From: Chthonobacter albigriseus
Lineage (GTDB): Bacteria > Pseudomonadota > Alphaproteobacteria > Rhizobiales > Pleomorphomonadaceae
Length of the DNA stretch: 64,000 nt
Direction: 5' to 3'
NCBI RefSeq assembly: GCF_013839445.1
Contig: NZ_JACDIT010000013.1
Coordinates: forward strand, 1-64,000
Every line of letters begins with the position of its first letter. The stretch's first letter is position 1. Shown piece after piece: positions 1 to 8,312 of the stretch. Both the position numbers and the translations under genes were made by a program. The notes under the pieces are model-generated. The model saw nothing but the letters and a program-made list of their open reading frames with translations. It made no database searches and was not told where the DNA came from.

Positions 1-75
1 GAGAACGAAAAGGAAAAGCCCATCACCGTCAACTACGACGAGCTCGTGAAGAGCTGGGCCGACGCCAAGCAGTGA
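1..75 (+). CDS. C-terminal end of an unidentified protein (5' truncated)
   Basis: The frame is open from the first base and ends with a TGA at 73-75, giving the last 24 residues of a protein whose start lies outside the window. The fragment is charged and ends in ELVKSWADAKQ. Codon use matches the rest of the window and a strong terminator follows 21 bases later, so this is a genuine gene end. The fragment is too short to assign a family. Confidence 0.75.
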   Translation, partial: ENEKEKPITVNYDELVKSWADAKQ

Positions 76-96
76 TCTGACCTGGACCACCACCTC

Positions 97-127
97 GCCC
101 TCCTCCGGCAACGGAGGAGGGCTTTTT
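97..127 (+). terminator. Rho-independent terminator
   Basis: A perfect 11-bp GC-rich stem (97-107 paired with 112-122) closes on a GCAA tetraloop of the GNRA type and is followed by five T residues at 123-127. It lies just after the stop codon of the truncated first gene and should end that transcript. It is the clearest intrinsic terminator in the window. Confidence 0.93.
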
Positions 128-141
128 CATGCCCCCTTCGC

Positions 142-216
142 CGTCATGGTCGGCGCAGGCCGGCCACCACCACTCCCTCCCCGGCGTCATGTCTGCGCAG
201 GCGTACCATCCACGAC
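142..216 (+). repeat. Two diverged copies of the CGTCATGG palindromic repeat
   Basis: Copies lie at about 142-173 and 185-216. The first keeps the hairpin of the family through paired changes (GGTCGGC, GCAG loop, GCCGGCC). The second keeps the flanks CGTCATG and CCACGAC but its stem has decayed. They are direct repeats directly downstream of the terminator. The rest of 128-421 holds no gene. It contains a weak inverted repeat, GGATGGTC at 256-263 and GACCATCC at 303-310, which could be an operator for the next operon but is unsupported otherwise. Confidence 0.6.
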
Positions 217-421
217 TATGTTCGACCGATCACCGACCCGCATACACGGGCCCTTGGATGGTCGAATCCCGCCCAAATTCTAGGCACTGCATCAGATATT
301 TTGACCATCCCGCCTAGACCGCCCTGTCAGAAACCGCCCGTTTCCCGTGCAACGGCGGCTGGCATGCTCCTTGAAAGATGCGATCGGTTGGGAAGAAGCG
401 ATCGATCAAGGAGTTCATCTC

Positions 422-1450
422 ATGGCGTTTGATGCAGGCCGGTTTGTTCGTGCGGGTTTGCTGGCGGCCGCCGCCGCTCTGGTTTCCGCCGGATCGGCTC
501 TCGCCGACACGGCGATCAAGTTCACCCTCGACTGGAAGTTCGAGGGGCCGTCCGCACCGTTCCTGATCGCGTTGGAGAAGGGATACTACAAGGCCGAGGG
601 CCTCGACGTCACGATCGACACCGGCGCCGGCTCCACCGAGGCCCTGCCCCGCGTTGCCTCCGGCGCCTACCAGATGGGCTTCGGCGACATCAACTCCGTC
701 GTCAAGTTCCGGGACCAGAACCCGGACCTCGACGTCAAGGCCGTCATGATGATGTACGACGTGCCGCCCTTCGCCATCGTCGGCCGCAAGAGCCTCGGCG
801 TCACCACCTGGCAGGACCTGAAGGGCAAGAAGCTCGGCGCCCCTCCGCCGGACGGCGCCTTCGCCCAGTGGCCGGCCTTCACCAAGGTCAACGGCATCGA
901 CCCGGCCTCCGTCACCATCGAGAGCATCGGCTTCCCGGTCCGCGAGCCCATGCTGGCCCAGGGCGCGGTGGACGCCGTCTTCGGCTTCTCCTTCTCGGTC
1001 TTCATGAACCTCAAGGCCGCTGGCGTACCCCCTGAGGACATCTCCGTGATCCTCATGTCGAAGAACGGCCTCGACCTCTACGGCAACGCCGTCCTGGTCA
1101 ATCCGGCCTTCGCCAACGAGAATCCGGAGGCCGTCAAGGGCTTCGTCAAGGCCACCATCAAGGGCGTGATGGATACGGTCGCCGATCCGGACGCGGCGGT
1201 CGAATTCGTCCTCGCCCGCAACGACGTCGCCAAGAAGGAGGTGGAGCTGGAGCGCCTCAAGATGGCCATCGCCGACAACATCGCCACCGATGCGGTGAAG
1301 GCCGGCGGCTTCGGCGGCGTCGACTACGCACGCCTCGCCCGGTCCATCGAGCAGATCGGCTTCGGCTACGAGTTCAAGGCCCCGGTCAAGGCCGAGGACG
1401 TCTTCGTTTCCGACTTCCTGCCACCGGCCGCCGAGCGCATGCTCCCCTGA
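422..1450 (+). CDS. ABC transporter substrate-binding protein, NMT1/SsuA/ThiY type
   Basis: This 342-residue protein is predicted to be the periplasmic ligand-binding component of the ABC importer encoded by the next two genes. The ATG at 422 was chosen because AAGGAG stands 8 bases upstream and a signal peptide follows (hydrophobic core AGLLAAAAALVSAGSALA). The mature part has the NMT1/THI5-like opening (FTLDWKFEGPSAPFLIALEKG) and the GSTEALPRVASGAYQMGFGD region typical of sulfonate, nitrate, riboflavin or pyrimidine-precursor binding proteins. The ligand cannot be told from sequence, and no TPP riboswitch is visible upstream. Confidence 0.88.
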   Translation: MAFDAGRFVRAGLLAAAAALVSAGSALADTAIKFTLDWKFEGPSAPFLIALEKGYYKAEGLDVTIDTGAGSTEALPRVASGAYQMGFGDINSVVKFRDQNPDLDVKAVMMMYDVPPFAIVGRKSLGVTTWQDLKGKKLGAPPPDGAFAQWPAFTKVNGIDPASVTIESIGFPVREPMLAQGAVDAVFGFSFSVFMNLKAAGVPPEDISVILMSKNGLDLYGNAVLVNPAFANENPEAVKGFVKATIKGVMDTVADPDAAVEFVLARNDVAKKEVELERLKMAIADNIATDAVKAGGFGGVDYARLARSIEQIGFGYEFKAPVKAEDVFVSDFLPPAAERMLP

Positions 1451-1517
1451 TCTCCGGCCCGAACGGACGCCCGCCGACCGGGCGTCCGCCTTCCCCCAGT
1501 CCCGGAGACACCCGCCC

Positions 1518-2306
1518 ATGTCCGTGCCTGTGATCCTCGATGACGTCACGCATCGCTACGGCGGCGCCGGCGGCACCATCGCGCTGGAGGGCTGCAGCCT
1601 CTCCGTCCGCAGCGGCGAGTTCGCCGCCGTCGTCGGCCCCTCCGGCTGCGGCAAGTCCACGCTGATGAAGCTCGCCACCGGCCTTCAGTTTCCGTTCCAA
1701 GGCACTGTCACCGTTGCCGGAAACCGCGTGACGAAGCCCGTCACCATGGCCGGCATGGCCTTCCAGAACCCCACCATGCTGCCCTGGCGCACCACGCTGG
1801 ACAACGTGATGCTGCCGCTGGAGATCGCCCAGCCACACCGCTCGCGCCTGCGCAAGCATCGCGCCGAATACGTGGAAAAGGCCGAGCTCCTCCTGGAGAC
1901 CGTGGGCCTCAAGGGCTTCGGCTCCAAGTTCCCGTGGCAGCTCTCCGGCGGCATGCAGCAGCGCGCCAGCCTCTGCCGCGCGCTCATCCACGAGCCGGAC
2001 CTCCTGATGCTCGACGAGCCCTTCGGCGCGCTCGACGCCTTCACCCGCGAAGAGCTCTGGTGCGTCATCCGCGACCTGCACGCGGCCCGCGGCTTCACCG
2101 TCATCCTGGTCACCCACGACCTCCGCGAGGCGGTGTTCCTGGCTGACCGCATCTTCGTCATGAGTGCCCGCCCCGGCCGCATCCTCGCCGAGCGTACCGT
2201 CGATTTCCCGCGCCCGCGCGACCTGGAGATCAACTACACCCAGGCCTTCCAGGACGTCGTCCACGAACTGCGCGGCCACATCCGTGAAGCGAGGGCCGCC
2301 GCATGA
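1518..2306 (+). CDS. ABC transporter ATP-binding protein, SsuB/TauB/NrtD type
   Basis: This 262-residue ATPase should energise the importer. It shows Walker A GPSGCGKST, the Q-loop region AFQNPTMLPWRTTLDNV, signature LSGGMQQRASLCRAL, Walker B LLMLDEPFGALD and the H-loop VTHDLREAVF. The NPTMLPWRT stretch is typical of the nitrate/sulfonate/taurine family. It lies 67 bases after the binding-protein gene and overlaps the permease gene by four bases (ATGA), so translation is probably coupled. Confidence 0.93.
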   Translation: MSVPVILDDVTHRYGGAGGTIALEGCSLSVRSGEFAAVVGPSGCGKSTLMKLATGLQFPFQGTVTVAGNRVTKPVTMAGMAFQNPTMLPWRTTLDNVMLPLEIAQPHRSRLRKHRAEYVEKAELLLETVGLKGFGSKFPWQLSGGMQQRASLCRALIHEPDLLMLDEPFGALDAFTREELWCVIRDLHAARGFTVILVTHDLREAVFLADRIFVMSARPGRILAERTVDFPRPRDLEINYTQAFQDVVHELRGHIREARAAA

Positions 2307-3097
2307 CCACCCCGACCGGCCCCGCCGCCCCGCGCGAGATCGACTGGATCAAGCTCTCACCCTGGATCTACACGATCGCCCTCTTCGTGATCTGGGAGGT
2401 CGTCGTCCGCATCCTCGGCGTGCCGCCCTACGTGCTCCCCACGCCCACCGCCATTCTTCTGGCCGCCATCGAGTTCTGGGAGGCCATCTGGAAGAACGGC
2501 CTGCAGACGCTGATGACCACCCTTGCCGGCTTCGCCCTTGCCGTCGTCGGCGGCCTCGCCATCGGCCTTCTGGTCGGCTGGTCCCGCGCCATCTATGCCG
2601 GCCTCTATCCCCTGATGATCGGCTTCAACTCGGTCCCCAAGGTCGCCGTCGTTCCGATCCTGGTGCTCTGGTTCGGCATCGGCACCGTCCCGGCGATCAT
2701 CACCGCCTTCCTCATCTCCTTCTTTCCCGTGGTCGTGAACGTCGCCACAGGTCTCGCCACCATCGAGCCGGAGATGGAGGACGTCCTCAAGGCGCTCGGC
2801 GCCAAGAAGCTCGACATCATGCTGAAGGTCGGCATTCCCCGCGCGCTGCCCTATTTCTTCGGCTCCCTCAAGGTCGCGATCACCCTCGCCTTCGTCGGCT
2901 CCGTCATCGCCGAAACAGTCGCCGCCAACAGCGGGGTCGGCCACATGATGCTCACCGCCCAGTCCAACTTCCAGGTCCCCCTCGTCTTCGCCGGTCTCTT
3001 CGTCCTCGCCATCGAGGGCATCGTCGCCTACGCCCTGATGGCCTGGGTCGAAAAGCGCATGACCGGTTGGGCCCACCGCTCCGGCTTCGCCCAGTAG
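2303..3097 (+). CDS. ABC transporter permease, SsuC/TauC type
   Basis: This 264-residue inner-membrane protein has about six membrane segments and a binding-protein-dependent permease loop (EPEMEDVLKALGAKKLDIMLKV near residues 155-176, the EAA-like ATPase contact). It completes the substrate-binding protein, ATPase and permease set and overlaps the ATPase gene through ATGA. The operon ends here; the following 380 bases carry palindromic repeats and pyrimidine-rich DNA instead of a further gene. Confidence 0.92.
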   Translation: MTTPTGPAAPREIDWIKLSPWIYTIALFVIWEVVVRILGVPPYVLPTPTAILLAAIEFWEAIWKNGLQTLMTTLAGFALAVVGGLAIGLLVGWSRAIYAGLYPLMIGFNSVPKVAVVPILVLWFGIGTVPAIITAFLISFFPVVVNVATGLATIEPEMEDVLKALGAKKLDIMLKVGIPRALPYFFGSLKVAITLAFVGSVIAETVAANSGVGHMMLTAQSNFQVPLVFAGLFVLAIEGIVAYALMAWVEKRMTGWAHRSGFAQ

Positions 3098-3111
3098 CCG
3101 CCGTCCCCACG

Positions 3112-3170
3112 TCACGCTCCGCGGAGGCGGACCCCACCGCCCCCGTCATGGTCCGCGAAGGCGGACCACC
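3112..3170 (+). repeat. Palindromic repeat, two adjacent direct copies
   Basis: A slightly decayed copy (about 3112-3139, stem GCTCCGC with GCGGACC) is followed by a 5' portion plus hairpin of a perfect copy at 3144-3170 with stem GGTCCGC, loop GAAG and GCGGACC. They start 15 bases after the permease stop codon and could act as a transcript 3' end. The stretch 3171-3225 consists of short near-repeats of CCGCCGTCCCGCCACT and has no coding sign. Confidence 0.8.
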
Positions 3171-3225
3171 CCCTCCGCCGTCCCGCCACTCCGCCGTCCC
3201 GCCACTCCGCCGTCCCCCCCTCCGC

Positions 3226-3336
3226 CGTCATGGTCCGCGAAGGCGGACCACCCACGACTTTGTTTTGCCGACGAAAAGCGCGCTGGCCCTGAGCGCGGAG
3301 AAAGGCATGGGTGGTCCGCCTCCGCGGACCATGACG
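3226..3336. repeat. Inverted pair of palindromic repeats (REP-like composite)
   Basis: A full copy in plus orientation (3226-3256) and a full copy in minus orientation (3306-3336) flank a 49-base spacer. Each copy forms its own 7-bp hairpin, and the two copies can also pair with each other over about 30 bases. The arrangement resembles bacterial interspersed mosaic elements. The remaining 3337-3479 is C-rich and pyrimidine-rich leader DNA with no gene; the AGGAGGT ribosome binding site of the next gene is at 3467-3473. Confidence 0.85.
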
Positions 3337-3479
3337 GTTGAGGGGTACGCGACCCACTGCAACCCGCCCCCTGCCTGCCCACTGCCCCTGCCTACTGCCC
3401 CCCGCCCCCTGCCCGCTCTCCCCTCCCCAGGAACTATTCCCATCCCTCACCGTTCGGCTTCCGCCTCAGGAGGTCGTTC

Positions 3480-4292
3480 ATGCAGTCCCTTGCCCGCCTC
3501 GGTTACGCCGCCCGCGGCGTCGTCTATCTCATCGTCGGTTGGTTCGCCGTCCTCGCCGCCGTCGGATCCGGCGAGACCAAGAACACCGACGACGCGCTTC
3601 TCACGGTGCTGTCCGGTCCGTTCGGCAGGATCTTGCTCGGCCTGGTCGCGCTCGGCCTTGCCTGCTACGCGGCCTGGCGCCTTGTTCAGGCGATCTCCGA
3701 TCCCGACGGTCACGGCACCAGCTGGAAGGGTCTGGCGATCCGCGCCGCCCTGCTCATCGCCGCCGTCACCTACGCCGGTCTCGCCGTGTCCGCCGCCTCC
3801 CTGGTGATGGGCAACGGCGGCTCGGAGGGTGGCGGCTCCAACGGCATGGTCCAGGAGGCCGTCGGCTTTCTCGGCAGCCGCGCCGTCGCGGCCCTTCTCG
3901 CCCTGGCCTTCCTCGCCGCCGCCAGTGCGCATGCGGTGAAGGCCTGGAAGCGCGGCTACGAGAAGTACCTCTCCTGCGACCGCGAAACGCTCGACCGCAT
4001 CCGCCCGGTCGCACAAACCGGCCTGATTGCCCGCGGCATCGTCTTCCTGGTGTTCGCCGGTCTGATGGGCTGGCGCGCCTGGACCGCGAGCGGATCCGCC
4101 GAACCGCCGCAGCTGCGCGACGCCCTGGAAACCGTCCGCGACATGCCGTTCGGTTGGGGACTGCTGCTCCTGATCGGTCTCGGGCTGGTCGCCTTCGCCG
4201 CCTACAGCGGCATCGAGGCCCTCTACCGACGCATCGACATCCGCACCCCGAACCTGCCTCACCGTATCTCGAAGGCGGGGTCTCGCATCTGA
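3480..4292 (+). CDS. DUF1206 family membrane protein
   Basis: This 270-residue protein has six predicted membrane segments arranged as repeated pairs. The repeat is visible as LARLGYAARGVVYLIVGWF near the N-terminus and AQTGLIARGIVFLVFAGL near residue 180, the hallmark of DUF1206. A strong AGGAGGT stands 6 bases before the ATG. The family is found in many alphaproteobacteria and actinobacteria and its function is unknown. The 3' end overlaps the convergent gene below by 34 bases. Confidence 0.85.
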   Translation: MQSLARLGYAARGVVYLIVGWFAVLAAVGSGETKNTDDALLTVLSGPFGRILLGLVALGLACYAAWRLVQAISDPDGHGTSWKGLAIRAALLIAAVTYAGLAVSAASLVMGNGGSEGGGSNGMVQEAVGFLGSRAVAALLALAFLAAASAHAVKAWKRGYEKYLSCDRETLDRIRPVAQTGLIARGIVFLVFAGLMGWRAWTASGSAEPPQLRDALETVRDMPFGWGLLLLIGLGLVAFAAYSGIEALYRRIDIRTPNLPHRISKAGSRI

Positions 4293-4591
4293 ACGACCGG
4301 CGGGATCAGCCGGTCCGACGGCTGGTCCTCCGCCTCCACGATCAGCACGATCGTCCGCGATCGCGGCTCTACGACCAGCAGCACCCCGTCGAGCCGTACC
4401 GTGGAGAATCCTTCGTAATCGCGCCCCGGCACCAGTTCGTAGGTTTCCGGCAGGAGGTCGCCGACAGCGAAGCCTTCGGCCGGCTGCACGGAAAGGGAGA
4501 CCTGCCCGTGGTTGGCCGCTGCGCCGGCAGCATCCCCGGCGACCAGGATCAGGCTGAGAAGAACGGCGGGCCAGGGCTGCATTTCGGACAC
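4259..4591 (-). CDS. Small secreted protein resembling RcnB/DUF1236 domains
   Basis: The product is 110 residues from a GTG at 4591 or 107 from an ATG at 4582; AAGGAGG at 4607-4613 is 15 bases upstream of the GTG, so the start is unsettled. A hydrophobic segment (WPAVLLSLILVAGDAAGAAA) looks like a signal peptide. The C-terminal half, with LPETYELVPGRDYEGFSTVR and a VEPRSRTIVLIVE ending, resembles the short beta-rich periplasmic repeats called RcnB or DUF1236. Its role is unknown. The family call is by motif resemblance only. Confidence 0.6.
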   Translation of the reverse strand: MSEMQPWPAVLLSLILVAGDAAGAAANHGQVSLSVQPAEGFAVGDLLPETYELVPGRDYEGFSTVRLDGVLLVVEPRSRTIVLIVEAEDQPSDRLIPPVVQMRDPAFEIR

Positions 4592-4734
4592 TCGGCGGGT
4601 CAGGGGCCTCCTTAACCCCCCATGTCCGCGTTATGTTCCGCTCCCGCAGCCTTGATGGAACGCGCCGCGCCTTCCGTCCATTCCCTTGCAGGACGCCGGT
4701 GTTCTCGCCGGCCACACGCAAAAGGATGGATGCC

Positions 4735-5070
4735 ATGAAACCCGTTACGCTCGCCTTCGTCGCCGCATTGGTGGCCGCCTCCGGCCCGGTCGCCGCCGGC
4801 ACCGCCACCCCGCCGCCGTCACCGGAGAACAATGCCACCACCCTTCCCGCCCCTCAGCCGCCCTGCACGGACGACGTGACCGGCGAGGAACGCCCCTGCG
4901 AGAACCTCAGCGAGCAGCTCGGCGCCACCGGCGGCGTGATCACACCGCCGGCCGTCAGCGACGGCGAGATCCAGGTGCCCGCCCCTGATCCCAACCCCGG
5001 CACCACGCCGGTGATTCCTCCGTCGGCTGTCCCCGAGCAGCAGCCTGAAGGCGAAACCACGCCTCAGTGA
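4735..5070 (+). CDS. Small secreted proline-rich protein
   Basis: The start at 4735 follows AAAGGATGG and begins a clean signal peptide (MKPVTLAFVAALVAASGPVAAG). The mature ~90 residues are rich in Pro, Glu and Thr, contain two cysteines about ten residues apart (PPCTDDVTGEERPCEN) that could form a disulphide, and end in a disordered tail. I do not recognise a domain. It sits in a run of small exported proteins between the DUF1206 gene and the response regulator. Confidence 0.65.
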   Translation: MKPVTLAFVAALVAASGPVAAGTATPPPSPENNATTLPAPQPPCTDDVTGEERPCENLSEQLGATGGVITPPAVSDGEIQVPAPDPNPGTTPVIPPSAVPEQQPEGETTPQ

Positions 5071-5196
5071 TCGATCCAATTGCCGTCAAGCCGTTGCCCG
5101 GCTGTTAACTCTCGGCGACGGCGAGGGCAAACGATCCGGCCCCCATCCTCGTTGCTCCATCCTAAGCGCGGTGGGGTCAACGAGGAGGCCAGATCC

Positions 5197-5838
5197 ATGC
5201 GAATCATCATCGTCCTTGCCGGCTTCGTCGCCGTCGCCCCCGTCTTCGCCCCCGCTTTCGCCGAAGACACCGGCGCCCTCTGCGCGGCGTCGGCCGGCAG
5301 CCTCACCCGCACCGAACTCGTCCGTCTTTCCCAGGAGGGATGTGGCCCGAAGCCCCGCGCGGCTACTCCGGCCGCCGCCGCGGCGCCCCCCGCCGAGGAG
5401 GACATGTCCGCCGCCCCGTCCGACACGCCGATGGGCGAACAGGACGACGGCCCCGGCGGCCTGATCGGGCTCATCACCGGCACCGGTTCGGCAACCGCTT
5501 CGGTCGGCGTCGGCGGCGGGTCTGCGGGCAGCACCGGAGGCATCAACGCGGGCGTCGGCGCGGGGTCCGGCAGCGGCAACACCGGCGGCATCAACGCGGG
5601 CGTCGGCAACGGGGCCGCCTCCGGCAATCCGTCCGGCATCAACGTCGGGGCGGGCAACGGCGCCGCCGCTTCCAACAATGGCGGCCTCAACATCGGCGTC
5701 GGCGACAACGCGGCCTCCGGCAACACCGGCGGCATCAACGCCGACATCGGCGGCGGCGGCACCGGCCCGGGCAGCAACAACTCGGGCGGCGTCAATGTCG
5801 GCGTCGGCGGCCGCGGCCTTTCTATCGGCGGCGGCTGA
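5197..5838 (+). CDS. Secreted glycine-rich protein with 16-residue tandem repeats
   Basis: The ATG at 5197 has GAGGAGG nine bases upstream and starts a signal peptide ending in FAPAFA. Residues ~25-85 hold two cysteines and an Ala/Pro-rich linker. From about residue 100 the protein consists of at least five units of the type GNTGGINAGVGNGAAS with a 16-residue period, then a Gly-rich end. The regular N-x-G and G-I-N spacing suggests a beta-solenoid or a surface repeat. No function is assigned. A hairpin follows the stop codon. Confidence 0.8.
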   Translation: MRIIIVLAGFVAVAPVFAPAFAEDTGALCAASAGSLTRTELVRLSQEGCGPKPRAATPAAAAAPPAEEDMSAAPSDTPMGEQDDGPGGLIGLITGTGSATASVGVGGGSAGSTGGINAGVGAGSGSGNTGGINAGVGNGAASGNPSGINVGAGNGAAASNNGGLNIGVGDNAASGNTGGINADIGGGGTGPGSNNSGGVNVGVGGRGLSIGGG

Positions 5839-5853
5839 CCGCCGAAGGGACCG

Positions 5854-5881
5854 TCCGCCCGCCGCATCGTCGGCGGGCGGA
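5854..5881 (+). terminator. GC-rich hairpin after the Gly-rich protein gene
   Basis: An 11-bp perfect stem (TCCGCCCGCCG at 5854-5864 with its complement at 5871-5881) encloses a 6-base loop 15 bases after the stop codon. No T tract follows, so it may terminate poorly or protect the mRNA 3' end. Confidence 0.6.
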
Positions 5882-5984
5882 TCCCTCACCGGCTGCGGAT
5901 TAGAACGGATTGCATGAACGTAATATGACGCCGACACTCCCTGTGGAAGAAGACCGCGTCAGCGGCTCACCGGAGGGAGCGGCC

Positions 5985-6245
5985 ATGAACATCACCCGCG
6001 ACGACATCATCGACATGGTTGGCCTGACCGAGGACGAGGTCCAGGCCATCGCCGAGCACGAGCATGTCCCGGAGATCAGCGCGGCCGCGCTCGCCGACTA
6101 CCTCCTACACCGGGCCGACGGTGTCGACACCATCAAGCGGATGATCCGCGACGACATCCGCGCCGCCCTCATCCGCGGCGACCGCGCCCACGCCGCCAGC
6201 CTCATCCACGCCTTCCACCACTTCATGGAATCCGCGCGGACTTGA
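5985..6245 (+). CDS. Conserved small alpha-helical protein of unknown function
   Basis: This 86-residue cytoplasmic protein starts at the ATG at 5985, six bases after GGAGGGA. It is acidic at the N-terminus (DDIIDMVGLTEDEVQAIAEHEHV) and helical throughout, with several histidines near the end (LIHAFHHFME). The opening resembles short alphaproteobacterial proteins with a helical EDEVxAIAEHEH segment; I do not know a function. It converges with the response regulator gene across a repeat-bearing gap. Confidence 0.75.
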   Translation: MNITRDDIIDMVGLTEDEVQAIAEHEHVPEISAAALADYLLHRADGVDTIKRMIRDDIRAALIRGDRAHAASLIHAFHHFMESART

Positions 6246-6291
6246 CCTGCCGACTTCACGGCAGGCCGCCACCCCGTTTCCCTCACACTCC

Positions 6292-6411
6292 GTCGTGGGT
6301 GGTCCGCGCCGGCGGACCACCCACGACTTCTCAATCGCCCCCCAGCTGTTTGGCGCGACCGGGGGGAATTCCGCAGAACGCAAAGGGGGTCCGCCAGCGC
6401 GGACCATCACG
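6292..6411. repeat. Inverted pair of palindromic repeats between convergent genes
   Basis: The left element (6292-6327) is a perfect 16-bp inverted repeat around a 4-base centre: GTCGTGGGTGGTCCGC and its exact complement. It looks like a hybrid of two right-hand halves of the repeat. The right element (6381-6411) is a minus-orientation copy with loop CAGC. The spacer is 53 bases. The pair lies between the 3' ends of two convergent genes and could end transcription from both sides. Confidence 0.85.
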
Positions 6412-6463
6412 GCCTGGGCACGCGCGACAGGTCGTCCAACCCTGCCGCGTCAGCCGCCCCGCC

Positions 6464-7201
6464 TCACAGCAGCCCGTGCTCCTGCATCCAGGCCGCGCAG
6501 ATTGCCGCCTTGCTGCGGCTGGAGACGCCGAGCACTTCCAGGATCCGGCCCACATGCGCCTTCACCGTCGCCTCGGAGATCCCGAGGTTGTAGGCGATCT
6601 GCTTGTTGAGGAGCCCGTCGCCCAGCATCTGGAACACACGGGTCTGCTGCGGCGAGAGCTGCACCACGGCGGTTGCCCGGTCCAGGATGTCGCGCGACAT
6701 GGAGGAGCCCTCCTCCGCGATCACCGTCGCCGTCTTGCCGGCGAGCACGTCGGCGAGTGCCGCCTGCATTGCATCGCGCTCCACACGCTTGCCGATCACC
6801 GCGTCGGCGCCCTGCGCCAGGCAGGCCTCCGCCAGGCCCTTGCTGGCGATGGACGAGTAGACCACAAGCTTGGCGTGCCGCGCGGCAGAGCGGATGTCGG
6901 CCAGCGACTGCAGCCCCTTCATGCCCGGCATCACCAGGTCGGTGATGATCAGGAGGTCGCCCTTCACCGCCGCCGCCAGCTGGATGAGGTCGGGATAGCT
7001 CCCCACCTCAAGCACTTCGGAGAAACGGAAGCGTCGCCCCAGAAACGACAGCAGGGATTCGCGCAGGATGGGATGGTCGTCGGCCACGATCACCGTTGTC
7101 GTCGCATGCACCGCGACGCCGTTCGCCCGTTCAGAACCTTGAGCTTCACCGTCCACGGGCATTCCTCGGCTGATCGCGTCCAGCATCGCTGGGTCTTCCA
7201 T
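6464..7201 (-). CDS. NarL/FixJ-type response regulator (REC-LuxR HTH)
   Basis: The ATG at 7201, preceded by a GGGGGAG purine run, gives 245 residues. A receiver domain follows a ~35-residue leader (VIVADDHPILRESLLSFL, with the acidic pair DD); the likely phosphoacceptor Asp is in IITDLVMPGMKG. The C-terminal LuxR helix-turn-helix is clear (LSPQQTRVFQMLGDGLLNKQ, then LGISEATVKAHVGRIL). It should be a phosphorylation-controlled transcription factor. No kinase gene is adjacent, so its partner and targets are unknown. Confidence 0.9.
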   Translation of the reverse strand: MEDPAMLDAISRGMPVDGEAQGSERANGVAVHATTTVIVADDHPILRESLLSFLGRRFRFSEVLEVGSYPDLIQLAAAVKGDLLIITDLVMPGMKGLQSLADIRSAARHAKLVVYSSIASKGLAEACLAQGADAVIGKRVERDAMQAALADVLAGKTATVIAEEGSSMSRDILDRATAVVQLSPQQTRVFQMLGDGLLNKQIAYNLGISEATVKAHVGRILEVLGVSSRSKAAICAAWMQEHGLL

Positions 7202-7547
7202 CGTCTCCCCCCGCACGTTTCTTCTTGGCGCTTTCGCGATGCAACATGGTCCTTGTGAGGCAATCCTGTCAACGCCGGCATCAACCGCGCCGTCATCATC
7301 CTGCAAACTCTTGATGTTTTGGTAACCAGCGGAAACGCCCGCGTCGCGCGTTCACGCCGCGGAAGCCAACCGCTGCTACGATTCTTCTCGCCGCCGGCCT
7401 CCGGCGGGAACATGCGGCCCTGCCAATGCTTGACCGGGGACGCGCGACTGTACAACGCTCGCGCCCTTGAAATGCCGCGGTCGGCGCTCACATCCGACCG
7501 GTCGTGCGGCTGGAGCAGCGGCGCTCGCGATGGAAATGGGGTAGGAC
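7202..7547. other. Divergent intergenic region without a gene
   Basis: These 346 bases separate the response regulator (minus) from the ExoD-like gene (plus) and must hold both promoters. I see a TTGACC / TACAAC pair near 7434-7460, but the spacing is only 15 bases and I give it little weight. No repeat copy, RNA gene or conserved open frame is evident. Confidence 0.4.
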
Positions 7548-8270
7548 GTGGCGGATGTCGGGTTGGATGGCGGAGAAACGGGTGAAGCCGCGGTGAAGAA
7601 ACAGACGGAGGACGGCTCGCACGGCCATCGGCGCCTCGATACATTCCTGGCCCGCCGGCGCTCCCGCTCGCGCCCACCCCGCTTTTCCACCGTTCTTCGC
7701 CTGCTCGGCGAGGAGCCGGACGAGCGCATCACCTTCATCAAGCTGATCGAGACCTTCGGCGACCGCGTGTTCGGCGCGCTGATGTTCATCTTCGCCGTCC
7801 CGAACGTCATCCCGCTGCCGCCTGGTACGTCCGCCGTGCTCGGCGCGCCGCTGCTGCTGATCGCCGCCCAGCTCGCCGTCGGCCGCCGCACCCTGTGGCT
7901 TCCGCCCGCGATCCGCGAGCGCTCCATCGCGCGCGCCGATTTCCGCAACCTGATCGGCCGCACCCTGCCCTACCTGCGCTGGACCGAGCGTCTGCTCGCG
8001 CCGCGCCTGCTCGTCATGTTCGGTCCGCTCGGCGACCGTTTGATCGGCATCGCCTGCCTGCTCCTGGCGGTCATCCTGTTTCTGCCCATTCCCCTCGGCA
8101 ACATGCTGCCGGGCCTGGCCATCTCCTTCTTCTCCCTCGCCCTTCTCCAGCGCGACGGCGTTGCCGCCCTGGTCGGCTGGATCACCGCCGTCATCTCCGT
8201 CGGCGTCCTCGTCGCCATCTCCGGCGCCCTCTGGATCGGCGTCAAGGCCTTCTGGCACGCCCTCTTCTGA
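7548..8270 (+). CDS. ExoD family membrane protein
   Basis: This 240-residue protein begins at a GTG; the start is chosen by open frame and could lie downstream at the conserved LDTFLARR region. It matches the ExoD family, named for a Rhizobium gene needed for exopolysaccharide production: LLGEEPDERITFIKLIETFGDRVFGALMFIFAVPNVIPLPPG, then PLLLIAAQLAVGRR (listed in parts: ERITFIKLIE, FGALMFIFA, PNVIPLPPGTS). Three to four membrane segments occupy the C-terminal two thirds. Its biochemical role is unknown. Confidence 0.85.
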   Translation: MADVGLDGGETGEAAVKKQTEDGSHGHRRLDTFLARRRSRSRPPRFSTVLRLLGEEPDERITFIKLIETFGDRVFGALMFIFAVPNVIPLPPGTSAVLGAPLLLIAAQLAVGRRTLWLPPAIRERSIARADFRNLIGRTLPYLRWTERLLAPRLLVMFGPLGDRLIGIACLLLAVILFLPIPLGNMLPGLAISFFSLALLQRDGVAALVGWITAVISVGVLVAISGALWIGVKAFWHALF

Positions 8271-8312
8271 CCCCCGTGGCCGTACGACTGGCGAACTTTT
8301 TTCCTTGTCCAC

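Noticed and set aside
230-421. TPP riboswitch before the NMT1-type binding-protein gene
   Set aside because: The CUGAGA and ACC-UGAUC-type conserved elements of the TPP aptamer are absent. Only a weak inverted repeat is present.
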